Source: Calliopsis andreniformis
Taxonomy: Eukaryota > Arthropoda > Insecta > Hymenoptera > Andrenidae
Direction: 5' to 3'
Assembly (NCBI RefSeq): GCF_051401765.1
Contig: NW_027480432.1
Coordinates: 13,286,501-13,350,500, forward strand
DNA: 64,000 bases
Below the pieces are notes generated by a model. It was not told the DNA's origin, did not search any database, and was given only the letters and a program-made list of their open reading frames with translations. Positions 22,558-33,998 of this stretch are shown here, piece after piece (position 1 is the first letter of the stretch; every line of letters begins with the position of its first letter). A program made the position numbers and the translations under genes.

Positions 22558-22757
22558 AATTCCCTTAGCATCGGACGGCATCTAATTCTGGGCATTAAGT
22601 GTACTTTAAAAAATAAAAGGCGATAAAACGATCAAACTGCAAAAGTAAAGAAGAGATTCCCCTCTATCACTTTTACAGTTTGGCCACTTTGACATGTTTT
22701 ATTTCTTAGAGATATAATTAATGTCCGGTTGTAGGTGTTGTCTAATGTAAGGGGAAC
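22558..22757. mobile_element. Small palindromic MITE, ~200 bp
   Basis: TTCCCTTAGCATCGGACG on the left mirrors CGGTTGTAGGTGTTGTCTAATGTAAGGGGAA loosely on the right. The inner TGCAAAAGTAAAG...CTTTTACAGTTTGGCC arms pair better. A relative with the same inner words (GCAAAAGTGATAG, GGGAATCTCTTG, TTGGCCACTT) is at 60270-60470. Confidence 0.55.
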
Positions 22758-23815
22758 TGCCCCTAATATGAAATCTCAAACTTGACCATAAGTGGACATA
22801 CAACGTTTGTGCATTAGGCAATCAATATATAGTATTTTTTCCCGACATTTCTGTAACTGAGTCGTCCTCGACAATTTGAAATTGCTTATGTTAAATGGAA
22901 TTTTTCGAAAAATTATACAGTTAGCATAATGAAAACATTAATACTGATTAGAATCCGAAACAGTGTCCATTTAATTCTGTCCACACTGCGTTGTTCCTCT
23001 TAGGCTTGTAAATATTCTTATTTATAGTAAACCACTTCATTTCATAAAACTATGTACGAAATGTCTTTATACCGAATGTTTCTAAACATGTGGAACATGT
23101 TTGTTCGGAAACGTATATGCTCGGAAACGCCTAGTTTCTTATCAACTATTTTGTGCCGTGCAACGCTGGTCTAAGATCCGTAGAAAATAAAAAAAAACAT
23201 AGTACAGTTTTGAAGAGTAGGTTCTAAATATGAAGACAATGAAAAATGTTCAAATGCACGTATTCGCGAAAATGCGTAGGTGTTTAGTTACACGGTATTT
23301 AGTATTGTCTAAAACGCTAGCTCATTACTTGCTTACATCATATGCTATTCTCTTTAAGGTTCTACTAGGCTTAGAAATATTCTGGCCTTGTAAATGAATG
23401 GCACACGGTCACAAACCTTAAAGAAAGTGTCGTACGCAATGTAAAATAGCGCATAATTAACAAACTCCGGACATCTGTGCACATGAAATTTTTTCATTAT
23501 CTTCATGTCTAGAAATTTACCCCCCAAAAATGTCCTATATGTTTGAAACACCCTGTATATGTATAAAGTGTGATCAGGAATTAAACAACTCGTAATTAAT
23601 TAAAAAGAACCATTGAATTACAAGCTTTTTATCTTTAATAGAAGCCTGTCTCTTCCAATTTGTTCATAAGTGTATAACAAATTATTAATTTATAACTACT
23701 TATAAAGCCTTCGAATATTTTATTAACATGAAATGTCGCTCTTAACCGGCTGTCTTTCTAACATTCAAACACCAGTTTGTTTAATATAAATAACGTAATG
23801 CCCTTTTGTTGCCCT
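22758..23815. other. Unannotated stretch with a MITE-like end
   Basis: The words AAATATGAAGACAATGAAAAA (about 23227) and their reverse (about 23497) form a weak inverted repeat, and an ACACCCTGTATA tip lies at about 23550-23561. This suggests a decayed mariner-type MITE of about 370 bp. No coding content recognised in the rest. Confidence 0.35.
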
Positions 23816-23881
23816 TGCTACGAGCCGAAGGCTAGATAGTCTGACTGAGGGTCAGGGTTTTTGGAATTTTGTTATTGTTTC

Positions 23882-24141
23882 GTGGACGAACCAACGGGTA
23901 ACTTTGCACTTGTTGGGAGCCACTTCACGGATGTGGACGAACCAGTGCGCAACTGCCAACACCGGGAGCCACCTTAGAATTCGGGTAGGTTTTCGTGGAC
24001 GAACCGACACTCAACTTGGCAAGTATCGGGAGCCACTAGGATGAAATAAAGACTGTGGACGAACCAGCAAGTAACTTTGCACTCGCCAGGAGCCACGGGA
24101 CGTGGACGAACCAGTGCGCAACTGCCAACACTGGGAGCCAC
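23882..24141 (+). repeat. Array of five hairpin units
   Basis: Units at 23882-23923, 23933-23972, 23995-24036, 24055-24096 and 24102-24141. Each begins GTGGACGAACC and ends with GGAGCCAC, so the outer 4 bp (GTGG/CCAC) pair around an ACGAA/GAG internal loop. The inner stem differs per unit: CCAAC/GTTGG in the first, CCGA..ACT/AGT..TCGG in the third, CCAGTG/CACTGG in the fifth. Loops contain AACTTTGCA or AACTGCCAA. The fourth unit pairs less well. Confidence 0.75.
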
Positions 24142-24216
24142 TTGTAGGTTAGGAAAAGGACCTTCGCAAGGATTGCGAAGATGTTAATATAGCCTCGTAA
24201 CTTTTAAATTTACAAT

Positions 24217-24242
24217 ATATATCTCAAGCGGTAAAGATATAT
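24217..24242 (+). ncRNA. Hairpin with conserved CAAGCGGTAA loop
   Basis: Stem ATATATCT/AGATATAT closes the loop CAAGCGGTAA. The same loop is present at 63693-63702 with a changed but still paired stem. Downstream of the hairpin array and after the shared word CCTCGTAACTTTTA. Function unknown; a structured element of the LTR transcript is the simplest reading. Confidence 0.5.
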
Positions 24243-24828
24243 TATTTGTGGGATCGTTTACGCGTTCGCTTCTTATTGGATTTAGGAGAGGTTTTGATTG
24301 AACTAAGTCCAATTTAACAAACCTTATAAAACTGTATATAATTACACGTTTGAGTTGACTCAAAGGAATACAAGTGTTTATGATTTTACGTATCGCGGAA
24401 CTAACTCCTCTCTCTCTCGATTACGCACAAAGGTATGCGGGGGACGCGTCGTTAAGACTACGTTACATTGAGGTTTACGTACTGTACTCAAAGATTTTGC
24501 TTGAAGGAGAACTAATGCTCGATCTTGCTTTCCAGTCTAAGCCACGTACTAATCTCGAACTGGATTACGAATGAGCCCCTTAGACCGAGTTTCTTAGCCT
24601 TTTTATAGTCAAAAATTTATGGGAAAAATGGTGGGGACTCGGCTGCATCGCAGGGTTCCCATGAAAGTTGAAAGATATTAATTTCGAAGAAATCTATTAA
24701 TTGGGCGCAACGGAAATGCCTATCGGCCCTTACATGGTGACTTCCAGGCAAAGTCAAAGGTCAACGGAAGGAGCTTTGAATCGAGCCCTTTCATAGTTAC
24801 TTTACGTAACTCGTCTGGATTCGTAACA

Positions 24829-26438
24829 CGCGTATCATTTTCAGGCCATGTTTGTTGAAAACCGTGTTTGTTATAGAGTTTAATACATGTATAAAAAGTA
24901 TCTATATTTTGGTTCGCTTTTTGTGCGTGAAAGTTGTTTAATAGTAACTTAAATATTGGAACTAAGAAATATATAGGATAAGAAAGAAAGAAATCTATGA
25001 AATATACAAAAATAACAAAAAGGTTAAAACAATATACAACAGAATTCATAAGAAAAAGTATAGCTTAGTTTGAGACCGCCCTTGCAATTTCAATAGTAAA
25101 ATTGTTTACTTTTTGCGTAATGTAAACAGTAATGTAAAAAATTTTGCAAACAGCCAAATACAACACCTGACTATAGATGGACATCTATTTTGGCTATTAT
25201 GCTGCTCCTAAACAGAAGATTAAGTACTTGCCACAATCAGAGATTTGAGGCTTTCGCGGTTCGGCATCATACAGTTCTCACTGTTGAGGCTTTCGGGTGT
25301 AAGCCATGTGAGAACTGTATTACGCCACAAGTACCATTATGCATGTATAGTTTAAAAAGAGCCAATGAAACTGGCAATAATAAAGTACCAATCGACTTAA
25401 AAATGAATTTCAGTGTATGCCAAAATCGGTACACGTGTCAGGGAATGTGTTAAACGAGTTCTAATTAATTCTTAAAAATTAATCTTTCTAATTTAGCCTA
25501 CCCTAAAAGACAAAGAGCTCCAATATGCGAAGTTGTCAGTTTGTCCCCTCGAGCGTGCAGCGTTGGTACGGTTTCCTTTTGGCATCGAGGGCAAATTTTC
25601 TTTTCATTATGTGATTTCCATGTGTCCACTGCAGTAAAAAAAATAATTTCTAATGATTTACATTACTGGAAGCGATAAATACGCATTGTGCATAAAGGAC
25701 GTGACGAATGGTGGAGGGGTTACTGTAATCGGGCCTGATCACCACTAACTATAATGACAGTTTAGTAACTCACATAGACATTACACCTTATTTTCTCAGA
25801 GCTTTTCCCCGTACTATACATTTGCCCCCCCCATTTTTTTTTAAATAGTAAATGTTAAATACATATACATAGTCCTTATTTAAATAATTACCAAAGTATT
25901 AGCAAATATTGCCTTCGGGTAAGTTTAAAACTTTAACACGTGGGCGGGAAAGCGGCTCTGCTGTGTTCTTAGCACAGACCAACACTGATCAGTTTTCCTT
26001 TCCTAATTAAGATATTGAAATACCTCTAATCTATGAAACGTATGAAAACGTCATGGAAAGTATGAAACGAACGTTTCGTTGAAATTCCAATTGTATGGTC
26101 ACGGTACGTATTTCAATATTCTCTTAATTAAGAAAGAAAGACGGATCACAATCGGCCACGGATAGACTCTTTTACAGATAGAGGCAGTATTTACTAATGT
26201 TTCGTATTAACAGAATTCCACTTTAACATTTACAAAGAATTTAAATTTGACATTTTTTTTTACAAAAATAAACAAAGATATATCATTTCTTGTCTCTCTG
26301 ACTTAAATGTAATTGTAAAAAAGAATAAGCGTGTACACAACCTAACCTATACTTATGTCTAACATTTAAAAGATGTGTAGTATTGAAAATATGTTTCTGT
26401 GTATCTCAAAAACGAAAGTCGAGCGACGGGTACATGTA
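24829..26438. other. Unannotated stretch with one strong hairpin
   Basis: Apart from the hairpin at 25269-25320 I see only short frames without motifs, such as 24720-25049 minus (partly LTR) and 25190-25453 plus (Cys-rich but overlapping the hairpin). Confidence 0.3.
25269..25320 (+). ncRNA. Perfect 13-bp-stem hairpin
   Basis: ATACAGTTCTCAC and GTGAGAACTGTAT are exact reverse complements. Inside the loop GGCTT and AAGCC can also pair. The word TTGAGGCTTTCG occurs just before and again within the loop. It could be a small structured RNA, the end of a repeat family, or a MITE relic. Confidence 0.4.
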
Positions 26439-26895
26439 CAGGGTGTAAAAAAATTAATGGCCATGGCTTTCAGGAGTGCATCTACACCTCTGGATCGGTG
26501 GATATTTGCCAAAAATACCCGTCCGCAAAATTGTTTATAACACTGAAAATTGATATTAATATTTTTATTACGTAATCGTATTCAGATCGTTTAGCGGAGA
26601 AAATGTTTGAAAGGAATCGTATGCTGCCAACGAACCGTTTAGTCAGGAAAAAGTGTTATAAATTTGGCATCGGTTTGGCTGTGTTAAGTCATAGATAGGA
26701 GCATGGGTCTACCACTACTCTGGTAGGCAGCAACGTCTACCCTGATCGTGAACCCCAGCATAGTGGTGTGCGTCCCCCAAACAGGAGGCCTAGCAAGGTC
26801 CATTGACTTAATAGGCCGAATTCGTGTAACGTTTCTGTCATTTCAATACTTTCGGTATGATATGATAAAATCGTGAACTATAGGATTATATACAG

Positions 26896-27110
26896 GGTGG
26901 TTCATCAGATATTACCATCTCGATTTACATCATTATTATGATATATAACCAAAGATGATTCAGATAGAGTTGAAAGGTTTCGAAAGAAGCATACTCTGAT
27001 GTTATTAGTTCTTTTTATATAGACGCGTAGAGGACATATGAAAGTTATTAATGTTTTTTTAAATGGGTTCATATATTTTGGATCGCACCAGTCAATGCAG
27101 CTTGATATTC
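26896..27110 (+). repeat. Terminal fragment, another mariner-type repeat
   Basis: Begins TACAGGGTGGTTCATCAGAT and contains AAATGGGTTCATATATT, a phrase related to the AAATGGGATTATATATT of the palindrome at 33999-34363. It ends where the copia relic starts. Confidence 0.4.
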
Positions 27111-27114
27111 TGGT

Positions 27115-29880
27115 GGTTAAATTTTATTCCTAGTAAGTTCGAGACTTGTCCTACGTGTTTTGTCTCAAAGTAGGATTCTAAATCTTTTCCTGTGTTTCTA
27201 AATTTTCTGCAGCAATTAGGATATCATCGGCCTTGATCTGTCTTCTTTTCATATACACAAGGATCAACGGTGTTTCTTTTAAATTCTCCTTCCTTCAGTT
27301 TCTTATCTAGATGTTTGTTCTAACACTGTCCGCTTTGCTTTAGATCATATACTGATTTCTTTAATTTGCAGTAGAGTTTCTCATTGCTCTTCTTTTCAAA
27401 ATTCTTTGGTTGCTTCATATAAATACTTTTTTCAGATTGCTGTGCAAGTATGCACTTTTTATATCGTATTGGTCTAATTTCCAAGCTTTTTGTGCACCAA
27501 GTGCTGTTAATAATCTTATTATATTGAATCTTGATACGGGTGTGCATATGTCTGCATAATTGATGCCCCTTTTCGACCGTGTCGCGAGTACCTTGTTGGT
27601 CGGCTGTATCATGAGTACCTTATTCCTCGTTATCATTTTCTATCTCATCAAGTCTGGTTTCGCTTCTGATGTCAATTAACTTAGGTAATTTTCTTTGGTC
27701 ATTAATTGCACTCGAGTTTGAAATTTCTTCATATTTTGTATTTTCTTCAAATACACAGTTTCTTGATTCTATCACTTCATTTGTTCTGGGGATCCGTACT
27801 CTGTAACCTTTTTTGAATATAGCGTATCCTACTAGTATTCCCTTCTGTGCTTTATTCACGAGCATTGAGCGTCTTCTTTCTTTGAGAACGTGTACAAAGG
27901 TTTCATAACCTATTGATCTGTAATATTTCACGCCAGGCTCCTTATTCCATATTTCGTATGGTGTTTTATTTTCATTATTAGTATTCATAAATCTGTTCCT
28001 CGTGTACGCCGATGTCAACTGTGTCCAAGCTGCTTTAGGTAAATTAGAATCGCTAATGTTACTTCGCACTAAATCTAACAGTGTTCTGTCCATTCGTTCG
28101 ACTATGCCGTTTTGTTGTGGTGTATAAGCATGGTTTTCTCATACACTACGCCTTGCGCATGACAGAATTCGCCCAAGTCTTTGGAGCAAAATTCTAATCC
28201 ATTATCGGTTATCATTCGTTTAAATAACTCTCCCGTTTGTTTTTCTGCTTGAATTTTTCATCTTAAATCCTCCAAATATCTCTAACTTTTTCAACTTTCG
28301 CTTTCGAAACATACTTTTATATATCGACTAGCATCATCTATTATGCTTTACATATACATATTTAGCACCACCCTAACTTTTCACATCCAGCAGACCCATC
28401 ACATCGGCATACACGAGCTCGAGTACCTCAGTTCGCTTTGGATTTCTAAGTAATTTTGGAAATGGCTGTCTCTTTAATTTTCCTGTCAAACAATCATTAC
28501 ATGGTGTTGGTTCTGGTGCAGTACAGTTCAGACCAAATACTGTTTCAGTTTTAATCATTTTTATAATTCTGTGTTTGTTAATATGCATAAAACGTTTATG
28601 CCATATATCTGAAGGTAAATCGTTTGATTTTTGACACTGTAGAGTCGCTGCTTTTCCATCATTTACTGCTTGTGGCTCTGTTTTTATAACAAATAATCTG
28701 TCTCTTTTAGATGCCTTTATTAATGCATTTCCCTTTTCATCACAAATGCGACATTCATATTTATCAAAGGATACTTTTTTGCCATTTTCTATCAATTGTA
28801 TAACCTACAGAATATTATTCTTGATACCAGGTACAAATAAAGCTTAAAAGCTCTTTAGTTTAAAAATCTTTTAGAATTCCTTTCCCTCCAATAATTTTTG
28901 CATTAATTATACCTTTTCCAGATACAGGTGTAGTTGACCCATCAGCTGTCACAAGATTTTCAATCTTTGTGTTCTTCCTAAATGTTACAAAGTATTTTTC
29001 ATTTAGCGCCATATGATGTGTAAGTACCAGAGTCTATGACCTATGCATTCATATCGTTAATTGCAGTATCTAATGTAACGCTTTTCAAAAATTTTCTTAG
29101 TCTTACAGTTTATGGTGATGTGATCTGGCCTTTGACATTTGAAGCAAGTTACTTCGTGTTGAGTATCTGATCTTTTCTTTTCAAATTGCTTTTGTTTCTT
29201 ATGCTGAGAAGTAAGATTATTAGTTTTTATGACCATTTCAGAATGCTTACCTTCTGTGTTTTCTTTACATCTTATTGCTTCTGCAAGAATCCGTCTTTTA
29301 ATGGTCGAACATTTCAATACATCCTCTGGTAAGTTACACAAGACAGACATTACCGTGTCCCATTACTCTGACAAGCCATACAAGATTATCATCGACAAGT
29401 CTCCATCCTATATTTGATTCCCCACGTTTGCGAGTTCTGCCACAGTCTCGTTTATTTGGCCCAAATATGTTTCTACTGAATCATGATTCCTTAATTTTAT
29501 ACAGTACAGTTTAAAACGCAATTGCACTATTCGATATCATGAGGAGCGTTCAGCTTTTTTAGTTTTTTCCATACTTCTCTGGTGGACGTTAGATACCTAA
29601 TCTGCATCTGTTACTCATCACAAATTGCAAGAGCTTTTTCTTGTTGAGGTAAAAATTTCGTTTTTTCATTGCTTTCTACTGGTTCTTGATAACTCCATGA
29701 CGCGTCATTTGTACCATTTAACTTATTTAGTATAAATGATTTGCTTTCCGTAATCATTTCAGCAACACGTAGTTATATGGACATCCTTTTTGAGATTACA
29801 CGTCACGACACGTGATACAGTTACGCTCTGTGAGTTAAGTGATCCTCTATCGCGTCGCCTGGGCACATAACCATTTGTTG
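27115..29880 (-). pseudogene. Ty1/copia retrotransposon Gag-Pol relic
   Basis: On the minus strand, from high to low coordinates: a Gag region (about 29700-29400), a CCHC zinc knuckle (CFKC...H....C, about 29130), a pre-integrase region with a paired Cys motif CNDCLTGK (about 28480), integrase C-terminal sequence (28093-27620), then reverse transcriptase with the copia-type DIKSAYLH (about 27440) and an ADDILIA box (about 27215) equivalent to YVDD. The GAG-IN-RT order is that of copia rather than gypsy. Many stops and frame changes separate the pieces and RNase H was not found. At about 29868 the minus strand reads TGGTTATGTGCCC, resembling the primer-binding site region of insect copia elements, just inside a CAACA LTR-like end. 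It is inserted in the 26439-30108 element. Confidence 0.88.
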
Positions 29881-30108
29881 GGTATATTTAATATAAATGT
29901 AAATACATATTTAAGGTAAGTATATAAGAAGAAATGTTATTATCGTTAGGCGCGAATCGGTACTACCAACCTAAAGACAGGAAGCTGTGTAATATCCTAC
30001 ATCAATGTTATAAACAATTTTGTGGACAGGTATTTTTGCAAATGTCCACCAATCTAGAGATGTAGATGCATCCCTGAAAGCCACGACCATTAACTTTTTT
30101 ACACCCTG

Positions 30109-31900
30109 TAGAGGGAAAAGTCGTTCAGAATGTTGACCTTGACAACATATTACAAGGTTATCACAACCGGTGAGATTGCCCCTAATGTAAATAATTACCA
30201 CTTAAATAATAACAACGAACAGTCTTAACGATCTTGAACGATATGTTTCAAAATAAAAGAGCATTTTGTATAATTAATTAAGTACATAAAAAATTATGGA
30301 AAAATAACTAGAGCTTTATTACGAGGAAATACTCAATTTTTATCTCTCGCCATTTTTTCCTGAAAATCGTTATAGTTCATGTTAAATTCTCTCAATTTAA
30401 AAAGAAACTGGAAAGGAAAGTTGTTTATTTTCTCCTTATAAAAAATCTCTAGAATCATATTTTTTTTTTTTTTGCAACTTGGTTAAGGATAAAGAACGAG
30501 AAGGTAATATAAAGTTATGAAAAAATTATAAGAGCTTTATAAGAAGGGAATAAACAATTTTCTGTCTTGAAAGTACCTACTTTTTAAAATTTTTTAAACT
30601 CGAGTTAAAAATAATTGAAAAATCAATAATGTAGTTGTTTCTTTAGAGAAATTAAATTGACATAGAATTACGAAAAATTCACAGCAATTTATATGAAAAA
30701 AACAAGTAATTCTTTCTCTTATACTTTCTCATTAAAATCGATAGCATTCGAATTAAAAATGATTGACACATCAATGTTTGAGTTTTCAATAATTTTTTTA
30801 CTTCGAGCAACCTCAGAGAAACAGTTCAAGGGGCAAAAATCGTTTATTTTTGCTACATAAAGCTTACGGAATTTTTCATAAATGTTTGTTAACTTTTTTT
30901 TCTGTTGGTAAATACTATAATTCCAGTTCCGAAGGTATTTTCGTGGAAAGCATTACTTCTAATGCATTCCCCGAGACATTTATCAAAACTCGAACAGTAA
31001 TAATTGATATACATGTCGTACCTCGAGTCGTGTACACTTTTCTTGGCTCGCTTTTCTTGGTAGTACAACTTGTTCTGATGGAAGATTTGGAATTTATTTG
31101 TTCGGACATTGCTCTGGTCTCGTTTTCTTCCTAACATTTCACGAACTTATTTACGTGCTTTCATCTATCCAATCATATGTTAGGTATTTTTTTTATAATT
31201 ATAGGTATGTCATTTTTAAAATGTTTTCAAGAGACATAAATTGTTAGTTTTCTTCTGATAAAGCTTTGGGAACTTTTTAATAATTTGTTATCATATTAAT
31301 TAACAATAAAAATGGAAGAATTAATAAAATATTATGAAAAATATTCTAGCCTATATCAGAAGAAAAAGAAGAATTTTTGTCTCTTTCAATATTTCTTTAA
31401 AATTGATTAAATACAGGTTGAAAAGAATTGAAAAATCAGGAATGTAATTATTTGTTGAGGGAAATTACGTAGATAGAAAATTGTGAAAAAGCTTTTCAAA
31501 GCTTCATAAGAGCAAAATAAGCAGTCTCTTCGCAATTAGTTTAAAATCAATAGAATTCGAGTTAAAAATAACTCATATTTCAATTATTTTTAGTTAAAGT
31601 AGAACAATCTTAGTAATTAAGGAACGGCAATCTAAGCCTTACAACTCGATGAAAGGCAGAAATAAATGTTACATAATAAATTAATAACATAAAATATAGT
31701 TTCGAAAAAATACAACTGCTTAGTTACATGTTATTGTTGTTTTTAGTAAAGTAAAATCTGCTCGATTAGTTACCTATTATTATTTGTAAAATATACTTTT
31801 AAGAAAAGTAAAATCTAATTAAATACATATTATTATTTTTAAAATACAGTTTTGATCAAGTAAAATGTGCTCTATTAGATGCTATTGTTACTCTGAACAT
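30109..31900. repeat. Degenerate AT-rich module array
   Basis: Several diverged copies of a ~150-170 bp unit. Recurring words are AGAGCTTTATAAGAAGG-like, a following CAATTTTTGTCTC-like pyrimidine stretch, AAAATCGATAGAATTCGAGTT-like and AAAAATAATTGAAAAATCAA. Clearest near 30290-30420, 30520-30640, 30660-30790 and 31440-31570. The plus/minus 80-95-residue frames at 30850-31137 have no motif. Confidence 0.5.
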
Positions 31901-31954
31901 TTATTAAAAAAAAAAATCTACTAAACTGATTACGTACAAGAAAGGATGAGAAGA

Positions 31955-32086
31955 TCATACTTGGTTTAAATATTGACCAGTGCGCTTGGGATGGGACTCA
32001 CGAATATGCTGCAGAAGTCCATAAGTGTCTCTTCCTTTATCACTGATTCGTTTATCACAAACAGGGCACCACGTAGCCAAAAGGGA
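31955..32086 (-). CDS. Candidate terminal exon with zinc finger
   Basis: Read on the minus strand, a TGTGTAG acceptor-like site (AG at 32087-32088) is followed by 43 codons to a TGA at 31955. The frame contains CPVC, then 16 residues, then HIRESH, i.e. C-X2-C-X16-H-X4-H, a C2H2/BED-like finger, ending RTGQYLNQV. Such a finger would bind DNA or zinc in the nucleus. A possible upstream donor (ATG|GTAAGC near 32435, after an open stretch) does not join in the zinc-finger phase, so the partner exon is not established. It may be host-derived or from a transposase. Confidence 0.35.
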   Translation of the reverse strand, partial: SLLATWCPVCDKRISDKGRDTYGLLQHIRESHPKRTGQYLNQV

Positions 32087-32159
32087 CTACACAATATATG
32101 AAATTATTAAATTTTGAATTGCACAAATCAGTGTTAATATATACGCTTTTAATTCAGTA

Positions 32160-32430
32160 AAGTGAAAGGATTAAATGAAGAATTGCCTTTAAAGGAAAGA
32201 AAATGAAGAAATAAAGAAAAAAAGAAGAAAAGAAGATAAAGAAATGCCTTTGAAGGAAAGGAAATAAATAAACGAAGAGAAAAAGGAAAAAAGTTAAATA
32301 AAGAAGTGCCTTTAAAGAAAAAGAAATAAGGGAACTATAGAAGTAAAGAAAAAAGGGGGGAAAAGAACAAAAAATGAAATAAAGAAGGAAATAAAAAGAC
32401 TGTAAAAAGCGAGCAAAATAATCTCTTTCG
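32160..32430 (+). repeat. Purine-rich ~65-bp minisatellite
   Basis: GAATTGCCTTTAAAGGAAAG, AAATGCCTTTGAAGGAAAGG and AAGTGCCTTTAAAGAAAAAG start three successive units about 65 bp apart. The rest of each unit is A/G-rich. The hydrophobic minus frame over it is an artefact of pyrimidine bias. Confidence 0.7.
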
Positions 32431-32853
32431 CTTACCATATTTCCACAAGTGTAATTAATTTTTTTAAACCAAGTTCTTCAAACATATTCTACAAAAATAT
32501 GCGACAGAAGTGGACAGAGGTAGCCTCTTCGCAGCAGGGTTAAGTTAGAAAACAAAACGAAGTTATCTAATTGTGAGTATAGGGTACAGAAAAAAAAATT
32601 AGAGCGAGTCTACTTGCATATATGCGACGATAAATAGTGTAGCGACTACCGCTGATAAAGTAAATGTTTTTAAATAAAAAGTCATTATTTACATATAATG
32701 TATGTAATAAATATGTACATATGAGTATGATGTATAAATTGAGCCATTTTCAAATCGATATTTCTACTAATGAAAAAAACAATAGACCACAAACAAGTAT
32801 ACAGAAGAGATTGTACGGACAACTCAAACAATTCTGACCACAGTGACACACAT

Positions 32854-32870
32854 ACACGCGCGCGCGCGCG

Positions 32871-32928
<58 letters not shown>

Positions 32929-33028
32929 AACTCACTCACTCACTCACTCACTCGCTCACGCGGGTGGCTCTCTTATTCTTATTCAATGGCTTCCGTGTAA
33001 GAGAGAGAGAGGGAGAGAGAGAGAAAGT
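32854..33028 (+). repeat. Compound microsatellite
   Basis: (CG)n about 32857-32870, (CT)n about 32873-32924, (ACTC)n about 32925-32955, then (GA)n about 33001-33027. The Ser/Leu and Arg/Glu repeat frames on both strands are repeat artefacts. Confidence 0.95.
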
Positions 33029-33998
33029 GTGTCAGTGCGCCCAGAATCGTCTGAGCTGGAGAGTACAGCTTATGGTAACGGCGAGATCATCTTATGGGTC
33101 ATCACGTCACATGTTCTGAAATATCAATTTCGTTAAAAACTTTTGACACCACAGACTTGGTTAATAATTAAATTAGAAGCTTCGGTGAAATATCCGGAAT
33201 TTCAAAAAAAAGGAATTTTGTGCAATATAATTGTATGTAAATTTTGAATTTAGTATTTGTAAACAGCTAAGTGCAGTAACAGCCTTTATAAGATGATACA
33301 AGTAATTTCTCATGTCGCGATCATAGTATCGAAGCTAATGTGGTTGTTTTTAATGTTGTTTTTTAGTTACATTTATTTTCATCCATCGAGTATTAGATAA
33401 ACTAAGTAATTAAGAACAAGGGAAGAAGATAAAATGATGTTACCATTGATGACTTGAGAACTGTTTGTTCTCATAACAGGAGTTTACGCTTTTGAAAGAA
33501 ATAATTACTGCATTCAGTTTTGGAATTTTTAAAAGGGAACTTTTAATGTCGATTTACTTCAAGTTTTTAATATGATTTAGTAATGTACAGCATAAGAACA
33601 AATGCGATTACCTATTTTTGAACATAATATTTGAAATAGTTTAGAATGTTAAATCTCAATCAGTTATAACATAACTTAAATGACTTGTAATGATAAATGT
33701 GGCAATACGAAATTTATTAACAGATAACACGTTAGCAATTATTAAATATATAGTCACGACAAATTTATATATAGATATGTATTTATGTTGAAAGTTGGAT
33801 ATATTCATTCGTGTCAATTAGAAAATTAATTATAATTGTAATTAATTATACTGTGTGGCCGCCAAAACCGTAAACAGTCGATTATTTTTTAATCTATTGA
33901 AAATACGAAAAAAATCTTTACATGAAATTGAATGATAAAAGGGGGCAGACTTATTGGCTGCAACGATTTTTTCTTAACATTATTGTCTACAGAGATAT
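33029..33998. other. Unannotated stretch
   Basis: AT-rich, no frame or TIR pair of note. The phrase GGGGGCAGAC near 33943 resembles the tip of the 37859-40182 element, but no TTAA or matching end was found nearby. Confidence 0.35.

Larger units (their letters stand above)
23816..24828 (+). mobile_element. Putative solo LTR, copy 1
   Basis: Starts TGCTACGAGCCG and ends ATTCGTAACA, matching the copy at 53254-54226, whose ends are a cleaner TGTTACGAG and CTCGTAACA. The two are about 95% identical by eye. Copy 1 carries 40 bp that copy 2 lacks (around 24357-24400). The flanks do not show a target duplication, so this copy may have recombined. It contains a five-unit hairpin array (23882-24141), an 8-bp-stem hairpin (24162-24180) and a conserved-loop hairpin (24217-24242). 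No internal retroelement region is next to it. LTR is my best reading from TG...CA ends and the duplication at copy 2; a long non-autonomous element is an alternative. Confidence 0.65.
26439..30108. mobile_element. Long-TIR mariner-type element split by copia
   Basis: Left tip CAGGGTGTAAAAAAATTAAT and right tip (reverse) CAGGGTGTAAAAAAGTTAAT are flanked by TA. The left arm extends to about 26895 and the right arm is about 130 bp. The same TIR family forms a more complete element at 56296-58128, where both arms are about 450 bp. Here the interior is replaced by a copia retrotransposon relic and a fragment of another TIR sequence. No transposase for this family was seen in either copy. Confidence 0.7.

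Noticed and set aside
32154..32438. Hydrophobic 94-residue minus frame resembling a membrane protein
   Set aside because: The complement is a purine-rich minisatellite; Phe/Leu content follows from base composition.
32685..33136. Arg/Glu and Ser/Leu repeat frames
   Set aside because: They translate (CT)n, (ACTC)n and (GA)n microsatellites.
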